Made by a program: the position numbers and the translations under genes
NCBI RefSeq assembly: GCF_022398325.1
Contig: NZ_JAKEVD010000020.1
Coordinates: 1-39,836, forward strand
Source of the DNA: Shewanella sp. Isolate13
Lineage (GTDB): Bacteria > Pseudomonadota > Gammaproteobacteria > Enterobacterales > Shewanellaceae
DNA: 39,836 bases
Reading direction: 5' to 3'
Notes under the pieces: generated by a model
Seen by the model: only the letters and a program-made list of their open reading frames with translations
Told to the model about the DNA's origin: nothing
Databases searched by the model: none
Shown here: positions 25,262 through 33,374 of the stretch, one piece after another
How positions within the stretch are numbered: the stretch's first letter is position 1
Layout of the letters: the number at the start of each line of letters is the position of its first letter

Positions 25262-27699
25262 CAAGCGTTACCTCACTGCCATTGTGGCTAAGTTTGTCAT
25301 TAGCATTGCTTCTCCCTTTACAGACTTATGCAATGAGCTTTTCACTACCTCTCGAAATTGAAGGCCGAGAACTAGGAACTATCCCTGTAAGTCTAAAGGG
25401 GACGGAAGTCGAATCCGTTTCGTTGAATTCTTTAAAGACATTGCTTGGCAGTAGAATAACCAATGAGGTTTGGCAAAGTTTTCCCACACCAAATGAGAGC
25501 GATAATCGGATGATCGCTCTTACCCTCTTAGCTCAGAAAGGTTTAGATATAACGTTTAACTCATCGACTTTAACCTTAGATCTTAAAATATCCCCTGACG
25601 CTTTTGGCCAATATGACGTTGACTTCGGTGATCAGTTTAACTCTTTTGTCCCCTCGAAAAGTGGCACATTCAGCTGGCTCAACAGCATTAACTTTACCCA
25701 TACAGAAAGCTGGGAGCCAAAAACAAGCAGCCGTTTCTCTACCGCAGACTGGCTGGCGCAGATGAACTTTGGCGGTGCAAACGGACTCAATGTCACGCTT
25801 GCGAACCACCTTGAGAGCAGCGATAGCGACACCAATATCTTGCGAGGAGAATGGACCGCTTTTTACGATAGGCCTAGCGCTCCTTTTAGAGTTGCAATGG
25901 GGGATGTTGAGTCAGGAGCCAGTGTTTCCGGCCACTTATCAGGTACTAGCTTAGGCGGCTTTTCAATAAAGAGTGATTATGCGGAACTGCAACCAGATCG
26001 GGTTATCGGTCCTAATAATAATCAGGAGCTAATCCTTAAAGAAAGTGCCGAAGTTGAAATTACCGTCAATGGACAAATCATTTTCAGTGGCCGCCAAGAC
26101 GCGGGCCGCTTTAACCTTAATAATTTGCCCATGACCAATGGCGCCAATGACATCATTGTTAATGTTACCTACCTATCAGGAAAAACAGAGCGGTTTGTCT
26201 TTAGTCAGTTTTACAATAACAAGCTACTGAACCAAGATATGCTCAATTTTGGACTTACCGCAGGTGCGCCCTCTATCTATGCTGAGAATGGTGTTGAGTA
26301 TTTAGATACTTGGACTGTGATAGGTTTTGCTGAATATGGGGTGTCGTCTTGGTTAACACTTGGGGTTAACGGCGCTGCCGCGCAATACGGCCAAATATTA
26401 GGTACAACCGCAACATTTGGCACCTCTTGGGGTAATCTTTCTAGCCGTCTATCTTTTAGCAATCTAGAAGGTACAGGCATAGGTAATGTCGTCTCTTTTA
26501 CCTTTGAAAGCACGGTTGTAGGTAACTCTAACAACGCCCCTAACCTTAGATTAAGTGCTGACTTTTCAGATTCGTTTACTTCAACTCCTTGGGATAAAGA
26601 CATTTTAGCAACATCTTATGAGCGCTATCTAGCAAATTACGTTTGGGTCATTAATAACGCATGGGATACTACTATTTCAGGCTCTTACTACAAAGACACC
26701 CATGATGTTGAGCAAAGTAATTTGTCAATGACATTGAACTGGAGGATGGGTGACTGGACTTTAGGTTCTGGTGTTAACTATAACGACACCAATACCTATG
26801 ACAATGCCGATGTTGAATACTTTGTCACCCTTGATTGGAGACGCTCAAATACCCAAAACAAACCTAACCTAGCCGCAAACTATAATAGTGTTAACAACTA
26901 CGCCCGACTAGAGGCAAGTAAAACCGGTAACGACAGGGTCGGCAGTCTTGGATATCGAGCAAAAGCGGAGTATGAAGATGGACGCGATAGCCAACAGGCT
27001 CAATTCGATTACACGGCAAACCGCCTCAGAGTCGAAGTCGAAGTCGAGCGAAATAACAGTAACCTTAACGCCGATAGCGAGGCCTCCTATTCAGCTTCCG
27101 TAAGAGGTAATACCGCTATTGGTCTTGTTGATGGTCAAGTCGGCTGGGGACGCGCACAAGACGGTCCATTTATTATTTCGAAGCTACATCCATCATTATC
27201 ACAGCAGCAAGTCATGCTTGGTATAGACCAAAAGCATGACTACCAAGCCTCTGGTACTTCTATAATAGGTGCGCTACTTCCACTGGAAGTGCCTTATATA
27301 AACAATGTTATTGATCTTAACGTACCAGATGCCCCCATTGGTTATGACTGGGGAGAAAGTAGATTAACCGTCTCACCAGGGGCCGCTACCGGCCACTACT
27401 TCATGATAGGTTCAAATAGCTCATACACTGCCAAGGGTGTGTTAAAAGCAAACAATGGGGAGCCCCTATCATACCTGCAAGGAACGATTACAGGTGAAGG
27501 GGTATCCTTACCTTTCTTTACCAATAAGTCTGGCCGGTTCTATATCCAAGGTATAGGTCCGGGCAAATATATCATCACGATTTTGAGTGATAACTTTAAG
27601 CCTAGCGCTCTGGTTATTGATCAGGTCGATAGCCACTTAATCGAGCTAGGCACACTCAACATCACCTGTATTAAGGAGAACTGCGATGAAAGTTTGTAG
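25258..27699 (+). CDS. Outer-membrane fimbrial usher
   Basis: An 813-residue usher, the outer-membrane channel that secretes and assembles the pilus. The signal peptide (LWLSLSLALLLPLQTYA) is followed by the N-terminal chaperone-binding domain. A long Asn/aromatic-rich beta-barrel region comes next, with VEITVNGQIIFSGRQDAGRFNLNNLPMTNGANDIIV typical of the usher plug/barrel segment. The C-terminal domains have GKYIITILSDNFKP near residue 780. The start is GTG at 25258, overlapping the chaperone stop. Its stop overlaps the next gene by 14 bases. I cannot place it safely in a named usher clade by eye; it does not look like close kin of FimD or PapC. Confidence 0.9.
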   Translation: MTSVTSLPLWLSLSLALLLPLQTYAMSFSLPLEIEGRELGTIPVSLKGTEVESVSLNSLKTLLGSRITNEVWQSFPTPNESDNRMIALTLLAQKGLDITFNSSTLTLDLKISPDAFGQYDVDFGDQFNSFVPSKSGTFSWLNSINFTHTESWEPKTSSRFSTADWLAQMNFGGANGLNVTLANHLESSDSDTNILRGEWTAFYDRPSAPFRVAMGDVESGASVSGHLSGTSLGGFSIKSDYAELQPDRVIGPNNNQELILKESAEVEITVNGQIIFSGRQDAGRFNLNNLPMTNGANDIIVNVTYLSGKTERFVFSQFYNNKLLNQDMLNFGLTAGAPSIYAENGVEYLDTWTVIGFAEYGVSSWLTLGVNGAAAQYGQILGTTATFGTSWGNLSSRLSFSNLEGTGIGNVVSFTFESTVVGNSNNAPNLRLSADFSDSFTSTPWDKDILATSYERYLANYVWVINNAWDTTISGSYYKDTHDVEQSNLSMTLNWRMGDWTLGSGVNYNDTNTYDNADVEYFVTLDWRRSNTQNKPNLAANYNSVNNYARLEASKTGNDRVGSLGYRAKAEYEDGRDSQQAQFDYTANRLRVEVEVERNNSNLNADSEASYSASVRGNTAIGLVDGQVGWGRAQDGPFIISKLHPSLSQQQVMLGIDQKHDYQASGTSIIGALLPLEVPYINNVIDLNVPDAPIGYDWGESRLTVSPGAATGHYFMIGSNSSYTAKGVLKANNGEPLSYLQGTITGEGVSLPFFTNKSGRFYIQGIGPGKYIITILSDNFKPSALVIDQVDSHLIELGTLNITCIKENCDESL

Positions 27700-28585
27700 C
27701 TTCAAGAAAGAGAGCTTAATGCTAGCGATAGTTTGCATTGTTTTTGCTAATTTATCTCATGCCGGATCCGAAGATAAAACAGCTATATGTGATGGTAACT
27801 GGCATATTGAATTAAAAACTCAATCCTCAACTTCGGAGAAGAAAGGCCAACGAGGAGTGTGGATCCCTGGTACGATTTACCTTGATAGAGCACTTGCACA
27901 ATGTGCTAAAGAAATTGTAATAAAACAGCCTCAAGGCGGCGAACCTCTGCTACGAGGAACGACTTCAGTGCATAGGTACGAATTAAAAAACACATCACGC
28001 CAGTCAATTAATACGACGGGACGAAATAACTATATTTTACCTGTTTTAGGTCAACGAAAAATTAATCTGTGGGCCTATATCCCAAACGGTAAAGACTTTT
28101 ATCCAGGCTCCTACCTAGGCATATTAGATGTTGAACTAAAGAGCGATATCAATACCATCATATCGACAACTAATTACTCTTTTAACTTCCAAGTAGAAGC
28201 TTATGTTCGCGCAAAAATTGCAAATAGCAATGACAGTTGGTTACCACCGACAGGCACATCTATAAGGGTGCATTTAGGCAATTTAACCCAAAAAAACCGC
28301 AAGGAATTACCACTTTTTATCGAGAGTAATAGCTACGTTGGCATATCGATGTCGTCTTTAAACAAAGGTCATCTAGTAAACATCACCAATAAGAAAAACA
28401 AAGTGCCCTATCAACTGCTATTTCGCGGCCAACAAGTCAATTTGCTTAACGATGCAGAGTTCAACATCAATAACCGCTTTTTAAATGGTCAAAAGATGTC
28501 AATTACGTTTCAAAACAATCCAATGCCTTTTGCCCGTGCCGGTTATTATGAAGACATCATTACGATTAACTTGTTTGCAAAATGA
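27686..28585 (+). CDS. Putative fimbrial tip subunit/adhesin
   Basis: A 299-residue exported protein with a signal peptide ending near SHA-GSEDK. It is the fourth gene of the pilus unit and larger than the pilin, the usual arrangement for a two-domain tip adhesin. The last 90 residues look like a pilin domain (PLFIESNSYVGISM, then PFARAGYYEDIITINLFAK, with the A-G-x-Y-x-D-x-I-T ending common in pilin subunits). The N-terminal domain is not recognised and would hold any receptor-binding function. AAGGAG lies inside the usher gene 7 bases before the ATG. Confidence 0.72.
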   Translation: MKVCSFKKESLMLAIVCIVFANLSHAGSEDKTAICDGNWHIELKTQSSTSEKKGQRGVWIPGTIYLDRALAQCAKEIVIKQPQGGEPLLRGTTSVHRYELKNTSRQSINTTGRNNYILPVLGQRKINLWAYIPNGKDFYPGSYLGILDVELKSDINTIISTTNYSFNFQVEAYVRAKIANSNDSWLPPTGTSIRVHLGNLTQKNRKELPLFIESNSYVGISMSSLNKGHLVNITNKKNKVPYQLLFRGQQVNLLNDAEFNINNRFLNGQKMSITFQNNPMPFARAGYYEDIITINLFAK

Positions 28586-28614
28586 CTTATTTAATGTAAG
28601 TCAGCTATCGACTA

Positions 28615-28644
28615 GTCTCTACGGATAGATACGTCCGTATAGAC
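28615..28644. other. Imperfect hairpin between the pilus operon and metA
   Basis: GTCTCTACGGA (28615-28625) and TCCGTATAGAC (28634-28644) pair over 10 of 11 positions with an 8-base loop. No T-tract follows on either strand, so termination is doubtful. It is the only structure seen between the convergent tip-subunit and metA genes. Confidence 0.5.
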
Positions 28645-28706
28645 AAGTCCTTAATAACATAATTTAGGAAGCGTTAATGCTGCTAGCGCGATAACGCCAC
28701 TGCTTA

Positions 28707-29645
28707 CTATGATTCCCAAGGGGTAATACCCGTCATATCATCGAGGTTATATGGCGTCAGCTGATAGACATAATAGTTAAGCCAATTACTCACCAGCAGA
28801 CTACCGTGGCTGTGCCAACGGGCAATAGGTGCTTGCTGTGGATCATCGTTAGTAAAGTAATTTTGCGGCACTTCGGGCGCTAAACCCTGCTCAAGATCTC
28901 GGTAATACTCATCTTTTAAGGTCGATTTTTGATACTCAGGATGTCCCATCACGAACAGGTTACGATTGTTTTTACAGAGCACCATATAGGCACCTGCCGT
29001 CTCAGACTCAGTTAACACCTGAAGCTCTGGATGCGCCTTTAACGTATTGATATCCATCTCGGCAAAACGGGAGTGCGGCGCAAAAAATTCATCATCGAAA
29101 CCACGCAGCAAGGGATAATGCTCAGAGGTGCGCTTATGGACAAATACCCCAGAGCGTTTTGTTGTCAGTAGTGAGCGGTTTAAACCGAATAGATGATACA
29201 GCGCCGCATGAGCCGCCCAGCATAGGAAGAGCACCGAGGTAACATGCTGCTGCGACCAATCGATGATCTCGCGAATATGATCCCAGTACGACACCTCTTC
29301 AAACTCTATCTGTCCCAGAGGAGCACCAGTAATAATCAGCCCATCATAATTTTTCTGCCTGACTTGCTCAAAATCTCGATAGAAGTTATTCATATGATCA
29401 ATTGAGGTATGCTTGGACGCTTTATCGTGAATGCGCAGCAGATCGACATCGACTTGCAAAGGAGTATTACCTAAGAGGCGCAGCAGTTGAGTTTCAGTCT
29501 CAATTTTATTGGGCATTAAGTTAAGGATTAATACCTTCATTGGACGAATATCTTGATTGGCCGCCCGAGTTTCGGACATAACGAAGATATTCTCAGACTC
29601 CAAGATCCCTGCTGCGGGCAGATCGTCGGGGATTTTAACCGGCAT
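28707..29645 (-). CDS. metA: Homoserine O-succinyltransferase
   Basis: A 312-residue cytosolic enzyme for the first committed step of methionine synthesis, acylating homoserine (with succinyl-CoA in enteric bacteria). The active-site Cys142 is in [12 protein letters not shown], and His235 and Glu237 are in MGHPEYQ, the same numbering as E. coli MetA. Length and the start [11 protein letters not shown] are as in the family. The ribosome-binding sequence AGAGG (29652-29656) lies inside the 3' arm of a predicted hairpin. It follows a small lipoprotein gene by 76 bases on the same strand, and the only clear MetJ boxes are upstream of that gene, so the two are probably cotranscribed. Succinyl versus acetyl preference was not tested. 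Confidence 0.96.
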   Translation of the reverse strand: MPVKIPDDLPAAGILESENIFVMSETRAANQDIRPMKVLILNLMPNKIETETQLLRLLGNTPLQVDVDLLRIHDKASKHTSIDHMNNFYRDFEQVRQKNYDGLIITGAPLGQIEFEEVSYWDHIREIIDWSQQHVTSVLFLCWAAHAALYHLFGLNRSLLTTKRSGVFVHKRTSEHYPLLRGFDDEFFAPHSRFAEMDINTLKAHPELQVLTESETAGAYMVLCKNNRNLFVMGHPEYQKSTLKDEYYRDLEQGLAPEVPQNYFTNDDPQQAPIARWHSHGSLLVSNWLNYYVYQLTPYNLDDMTGITPWES

Positions 29646-29647
29646 AA

Positions 29648-29692
29648 CGCGCCTCTTTATTCTAATTATGTAACCTATCAGAAAGAGACGCG
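29648..29692 (-). promoter_or_regulatory. Hairpin covering the metA ribosome-binding site
   Basis: In the minus-strand RNA, CGCGUCUCUUU (29692-29682) pairs with AAAGAGGCGCG (29658-29648): 11 pairs including one G-U, with a 23-base loop. The 3' arm contains the AGAGG six bases before the metA AUG, so the folded form would hide the start site. Ligand, temperature or coupling control is possible but not shown. Confidence 0.6.
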
Positions 29693-29721
29693 CCAGCTAG
29701 ACTAACTCACAGCTAATTTAG

Positions 29722-30123
29722 TTAACGTGCCACCCTCTGTACTAATACAGACATTGGCTCACTCGAGTCCAGATCGATTCGGTAAGCCTGGGTATTAATA
29801 AACATCAATTTATTATCCAGCGTGATACGGGCACCTATATTATAGGTGTGGCCATCTTCAAATTGATCTCTATTAATTAAAAACTGAAATGGGATTGGGG
29901 TACTGACATCATTACGCTCAAACTCTGCAATGACTTCAGCAGGAGCGTCCATACGAGACACATCTTGAACCTGAACGCTGATCACTGCGTCTTCAGGTAG
30001 CGCCATACGCTCCTTGTACCAAACCTCACCATGGATCTCCACCACAGCATTGGATGTTGCACAACCCGTCAACATGCTTGCTGCTACCGCTAAAGGTAAT
30101 AAAGGCTTAAACCACTGTTTCAT
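29722..30123 (-). CDS. Small YbaY/YscW-like lipoprotein
   Basis: A 133-residue lipoprotein: signal peptide with lipobox SMLTGC (Cys21), then one beta-rich domain (VEIHGEVWYKERMALPEDAVISVQVQDVS, then PIPFQFLINRDQFEDGHTYNIGARI). This pattern is that of YbaY-type lipoproteins, related to pilotin YscW; the molecular role is not established. AGGAG precedes the ATG. It is upstream of metA on the same strand, and tandem MetJ boxes lie 25-56 bases upstream of its start. A second member of the same family lies at 34075-34476. Confidence 0.8.
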   Translation of the reverse strand: MKQWFKPLLPLAVAASMLTGCATSNAVVEIHGEVWYKERMALPEDAVISVQVQDVSRMDAPAEVIAEFERNDVSTPIPFQFLINRDQFEDGHTYNIGARITLDNKLMFINTQAYRIDLDSSEPMSVLVQRVAR

Positions 30124-30147
30124 ATTTACGCTCCTAATAATACATTA

Positions 30148-30179
30148 AGACTTCTAGAAGTCTATATGTCCAGACTTGA
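30148..30179 (-). promoter_or_regulatory. Tandem MetJ boxes upstream of the lipoprotein-metA unit
   Basis: Two adjacent 8-mers, AGACTTCT (30148-30155) and AGAAGTCT (30156-30163), each differ by one base from the MetJ consensus AGACGTCT and together form a perfect 16-base palindrome. Two weaker 8-mers follow in register, ATATGTCC and AGACTTGA. MetJ with S-adenosylmethionine represses met genes by binding such tandem arrays. Confidence 0.82.
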
Positions 30180-30339
30180 ATTTTATATCAGTTAAACGAA
30201 AAGTCTTTTACGCATTCATACAGATGCTTAATTGAGAAACGAGATTCTCACAATCCGCATCACAGCAACAGACAATTAATCTTGTTCTAATACACTTATC
30301 TTTCTATGATAAGTTACCTATTCGAAGTCGAATACCCAT

Positions 30340-31113
30340 ATGACACAAGCTACTGCAATAATTGTGGGCGCTAGCTCATTACTTAGCCGTGAAATTGCAA
30401 AACAACTTGCAGATGAAGGCGTTGAACTGGCCCTATTAGCACAAGATCCACAATCTCTTATCGAGTTTAGCCAATCCTTGCCCACTAAGGCGCAAGTTTT
30501 TCCGCTACAAATCGACGAGCCAGAAGCCATTATCAGTACCATGAATGCCGTTTGGCAATCACTAGGCGGTGCTCACCTTATTTTGGTTAATACTGGACTC
30601 ACCCATTACGATCCCGAGCTGCCTTGGCAGCCAGAGCAAGATATCATCACAGTTAATGTGCAAGGCTTTTCAGCGATTTGCAATACGGCCTTTAGACTAT
30701 TTCGCGATCAAGGCTATGGTCAATTAGCGGCGATTAACTCTATCGCAGGACTACGAGGCGGTCCGAGTGTGGCCTATCATGCATCAAAAGCCTATGCGCA
30801 GAACTATTTCGAAGGCTTGAGCATGCATGCCCAGCGTTTGAAGCTGCCGATTACGATTACCAATATTCAGTTAGGCATGTTAGATAAGGCTGCGATGCAG
30901 CAAAATCGTCTATGGTTGTCGCCACTGCCAGTTGTGGCTGGTCAAATTATTAAGGCGATGAAAGCAGGTAAGCGCCGAGCCTACGTGACTAAACGCTGGC
31001 GTTTAGTCGCATGGTTGACCAAAGGCTTACCCGAGTTTGTTTACAATACTCGCCACTGGAAAACTAAAGCGCAAAAGAAAGCCGAGCGTGCGGCGAAGAA
31101 AGCGTCTAAGTAA
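30340..31113 (+). CDS. SDR family oxidoreductase with degenerate cofactor motif
   Basis: A 257-residue short-chain dehydrogenase-like protein. The catalytic residues are present: Ser134, Tyr146 and Lys150 (AINSIAGLRGGPSVAYHASK). The nucleotide-binding motif, usually GASSGIG, reads GASSLLS (10-16), so two glycines are lost, which may alter or weaken cofactor binding. The C-terminus is strongly basic (KTKAQKKAERAAKKASK). It diverges from the lipoprotein-metA unit and converges on ompW with a shared terminator. No strong ribosome-binding site is visible before the ATG. The substrate is unknown. Confidence 0.83.
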   Translation: MTQATAIIVGASSLLSREIAKQLADEGVELALLAQDPQSLIEFSQSLPTKAQVFPLQIDEPEAIISTMNAVWQSLGGAHLILVNTGLTHYDPELPWQPEQDIITVNVQGFSAICNTAFRLFRDQGYGQLAAINSIAGLRGGPSVAYHASKAYAQNYFEGLSMHAQRLKLPITITNIQLGMLDKAAMQQNRLWLSPLPVVAGQIIKAMKAGKRRAYVTKRWRLVAWLTKGLPEFVYNTRHWKTKAQKKAERAAKKASK

Positions 31114-31144
31114 AACGCCCAGAGTCATTACATTGTACAAATAT

Positions 31145-31172
31145 AAAAAAGGAGCCAAACGGCTCCTTTTTT
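31145..31172. terminator. Bidirectional intrinsic terminator
   Basis: GGAGCC (31151-31156) and GGCTCC (31161-31166) form a 6-bp stem with an AAAC loop, with A-run on the left and T-run on the right extending the pairing. It lies between the convergent SDR and ompW genes and suits both. Confidence 0.92.
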
Positions 31173-31202
31173 ATGGGTGGGATTAGTCCAAATATCTTTT
31201 GA

Positions 31203-31850
31203 TTAGAAGGTATAACCTACGCTAATCATGTAAACCCAAGGGTCGATGTCTGTTTCAACTTTCTGTGCATCGCCTAAGTAGTTAAACTTCACATCGGTAC
31301 TGATCTGCGCGTACCAAACAGATGCGTTGACTAACCAGCTGTCATTAATTTGATAATCGAGACCAACCTGAGCCGCTAAGCCCCATGAGTTAGACATGCT
31401 AAGATCGGTCAACGCACCATCTAAGTCGTTGGTAAATTCATTATCGAAGAAGTTCGTGAAGTTAACACCCGCGCCAATGTATGGACGAAGTTTTGATTGC
31501 GCATCACCAAAGTAATACTGAGCGACTAATGTTGGTGGCAAGTGTTTAGTTTCAGCAATTTTGCCCACACCGTCTAAGGATACGTCGTGGCTAAATGGCG
31601 TAGCGGCTAACAATTCGATACCTATATTGTCTGTCAACATGTAACCGAAGTTCAGACCTAACTGAGTGTTGTCACCAACACTAAACTCACCTAACCCTAA
31701 AACATCTTGGCTAGATTCATTCGGCGTAACGACGGCGGCACCTGCTCGGACGATAATATCGCCAGCTTGATGGGCTAATGCAGAAGAGGTAAAACCTGTA
31801 GTTAGTAGGGCGGTGGCAATTAAGCTAGAAACGATTTTTTTGTTCATCAT
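31203..31850 (-). CDS. ompW: Outer membrane protein OmpW
   Basis: A 215-residue eight-stranded beta-barrel. The signal peptide ends ALA-HQAGD, and the mature start DIIVRAGAAVVTPNE is typical of OmpW. Further on come LVAQYYFGDAQSKLRPYIGAGVNFTNFF and a C-terminal aromatic residue (SVGYTF), the usual outer-membrane insertion signal. OmpW forms a narrow hydrophobic channel, and in enterobacteria its expression responds to oxygen supply. A perfect FNR-type dyad lies about 90 bases upstream of the start, consistent with such control. Confidence 0.95.
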   Translation of the reverse strand: MMNKKIVSSLIATALLTTGFTSSALAHQAGDIIVRAGAAVVTPNESSQDVLGLGEFSVGDNTQLGLNFGYMLTDNIGIELLAATPFSHDVSLDGVGKIAETKHLPPTLVAQYYFGDAQSKLRPYIGAGVNFTNFFDNEFTNDLDGALTDLSMSNSWGLAAQVGLDYQINDSWLVNASVWYAQISTDVKFNYLGDAQKVETDIDPWVYMISVGYTF

Positions 31851-31940
31851 ACTACTCCATTAATACAACACTTAGCGCTGTTTTTATTATCAATATCCTT
31901 ACAATTGCGTGAATCCTGCCAGAATGCTTAACAGCGTTTT

Positions 31941-31954
31941 TTGATCTAAATCAA
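31941..31954 (-). promoter_or_regulatory. FNR-type box upstream of ompW
   Basis: TTGAT-CTAA-ATCAA is a perfect match to the FNR (EtrA in Shewanella) dyad TTGAT-N4-ATCAA. It is centred about 97 bases upstream of the ompW ATG. ompW is a known FNR target in E. coli, which supports the reading. Confidence 0.8.
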
Positions 31955-32201
31955 AGTCAAAATCAAATACCCCGTTGGAGATAACCAAAAAAGGATCTCG
32001 ATCACACTAATTAAACACTTATTGAAGTTGCAGCTTTAATTTATGTGAGGCGCGCACGCATTGTTCACAAAACAAACCAGCAACTCAATTATCAAAAACA
32101 ATCGCAAAATCAAGCCTATTAACATTCTCTTGCCAGCAAGAATTGTTTAAAATTAGACTAAGAAAAATAAGCAGGTGTGCGCTAATTTTACTAACACACT
32201 C

Positions 32202-32405
32202 CTATCGAGATCCGTAGCGAGAGATAAGTCTTTGTAGGTAGTGTGGCGAGTGGGTATGCTCAACGACTACTGGCGTCAGTAATTGGGGAATTCGACTCAG
32301 CAGCTCAAGTGACTCACCTTGGACCATCTCAGTGATGACCTCTGATGCAGTAAAGAGCGTATCAACATCTTGTTGAGCTTGATAACAACCCCAGGGTAAG
32401 TAGCT
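32202..32405 (-). pseudogene. Possible C-terminal gene remnant
   Basis: On the minus strand 67 codons are open from just after a stop to TAG at 32202-32204. They read like protein: YLPWGCYQAQQDVDTLFTAS, then EVITEMVQGESLELLSRIPQ and LLTPVVVEHTHSPHYLQRLISRYGSR. There is no start codon near the beginning and stops lie immediately upstream. I do not recognise the family. It may be the 3' end of a gene lost by deletion, or chance. Confidence 0.35.
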
Positions 32406-32444
32406 TTAGGTGCTAGGCTAAGATCTGTGATTGAATCGATACAA

Positions 32445-32471
32445 AAAAGGGCTGTTCTATTTAGCCCTTTT
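32445..32471 (-). terminator. Intrinsic terminator of the kinase-like gene
   Basis: AAAAGGGCT (32445-32453) pairs with AGCCCTTTT (32463-32471), with a 9-base loop. On the minus strand the stem is followed by further T. It lies about 35 bases after the stop codon of the kinase-like gene. Confidence 0.85.
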
Positions 32472-32506
32472 GTTATCAATTCAATCGCGTACCGTTCAAT
32501 AGCAGG

Positions 32507-33229
32507 TTAACTCGCGTATTTATGGGAGATGGGATCGGTGATCACAATAGTATCGCCCCTAAGCATATAATTACCGCCATGTAGGTCCATCACCCCGTGG
32601 TCATCAATAAAACTCAGCACCTCAAACAGGGTTTTTAGCAACTCTTCATGCTCATCGATGATCTCATCATCGATCACCACCGGCTGACGTTCGGCAGAGT
32701 TCATATAAAAATGCGCTCGTGGTTCTTGGATCTGCTCAACAAACTCATCGACAGTCTGAACCTCATCGGTAAAGGGCTTCTCAGGATCGGCAAATGGTAA
32801 GGTCATGGTGCGCAATGTGCCCCAGAGTTTACCAAAGTCATAATCGTGGAAATGACTCGGGCGAGTAGGCTCTTTACCGTCATCAGTGATGTCTTCAAGT
32901 CGCTCCATCACGTAAAAGCGCACCACTCGGCCGCTGCTCAATTCAATAGTGTCTTCACGGTGAATAGTTGGAACATGGGGATTATCTTGATTTTCTGGAC
33001 GCATGCACCAGCGAGCAAACAGGTAGTAGCCATCGATCTTGCTGTTACACAACTTAACGACTTTATCTGGCTCTCCGGGCAGTTCGTACACCTCGGCGTA
33101 AATTCCTGTGGCGATTAAATCAAGATCGGTAAAGCGCTCCAGATATATCGACACATCATCAACCCGATGGATCTCCTCTGCGTTTGCTAACTCTTTAATC
33201 TCATTTATCGCATCAAGATAGGGTTCCAT
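32507..33229 (-). CDS. Small protein-kinase-fold protein
   Basis: A 240-residue cytosolic protein with the key residues of the kinase/aminoglycoside-phosphotransferase fold. ATGIYAEVYEL (40-50) is a glycine-loop-like stretch, and KVVKL carries the candidate ATP-binding Lys59. MDLHGGN (214-220) gives a catalytic Asp215 and Asn220 with the D-x4-N spacing of protein kinases, and ITDPIS gives the metal-binding Asp232. The C-lobe is very short: the protein ends 8 residues after Asp232, so no activation segment or substrate lobe follows. It might phosphorylate a small molecule or protein, or be a minimal pseudokinase. I recognise only a conserved hypothetical family. Neighbours give no pathway. Confidence 0.72.
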   Translation of the reverse strand: MEPYLDAINEIKELANAEEIHRVDDVSIYLERFTDLDLIATGIYAEVYELPGEPDKVVKLCNSKIDGYYLFARWCMRPENQDNPHVPTIHREDTIELSSGRVVRFYVMERLEDITDDGKEPTRPSHFHDYDFGKLWGTLRTMTLPFADPEKPFTDEVQTVDEFVEQIQEPRAHFYMNSAERQPVVIDDEIIDEHEELLKTLFEVLSFIDDHGVMDLHGGNYMLRGDTIVITDPISHKYAS

Positions 33230-33374
33230 CGATTAAGCCACCATTAACAACAAAATAAATTTAGAACAATCGACAGCAAGCAACACACAAATGCGTACGA
33301 TGCCATCATAGCTCTCTAACAATGCCCTAATGTGTCAGACAATAAATAATAATAAATATTGTCTGCTCATAAGT

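Larger units (their letters stand above)
31851..32506. other. Intergenic region between ompW and the kinase-like gene
   Basis: A stretch of 656 bases without an intact gene. It holds the ompW promoter region with its FNR-type box (31941-31954), a short decayed coding remnant (32202-32405) and the terminator of the kinase-like gene (32445-32471). Between about 31960 and 32200 I see only AT-rich sequence. Confidence 0.5.

Noticed and set aside
32297..32479. 60-codon open frame on the minus strand
   Set aside because: It runs through the terminator of the kinase-like gene and has no ribosome-binding site; the overlapping frame at 32202-32405 reads more like protein.
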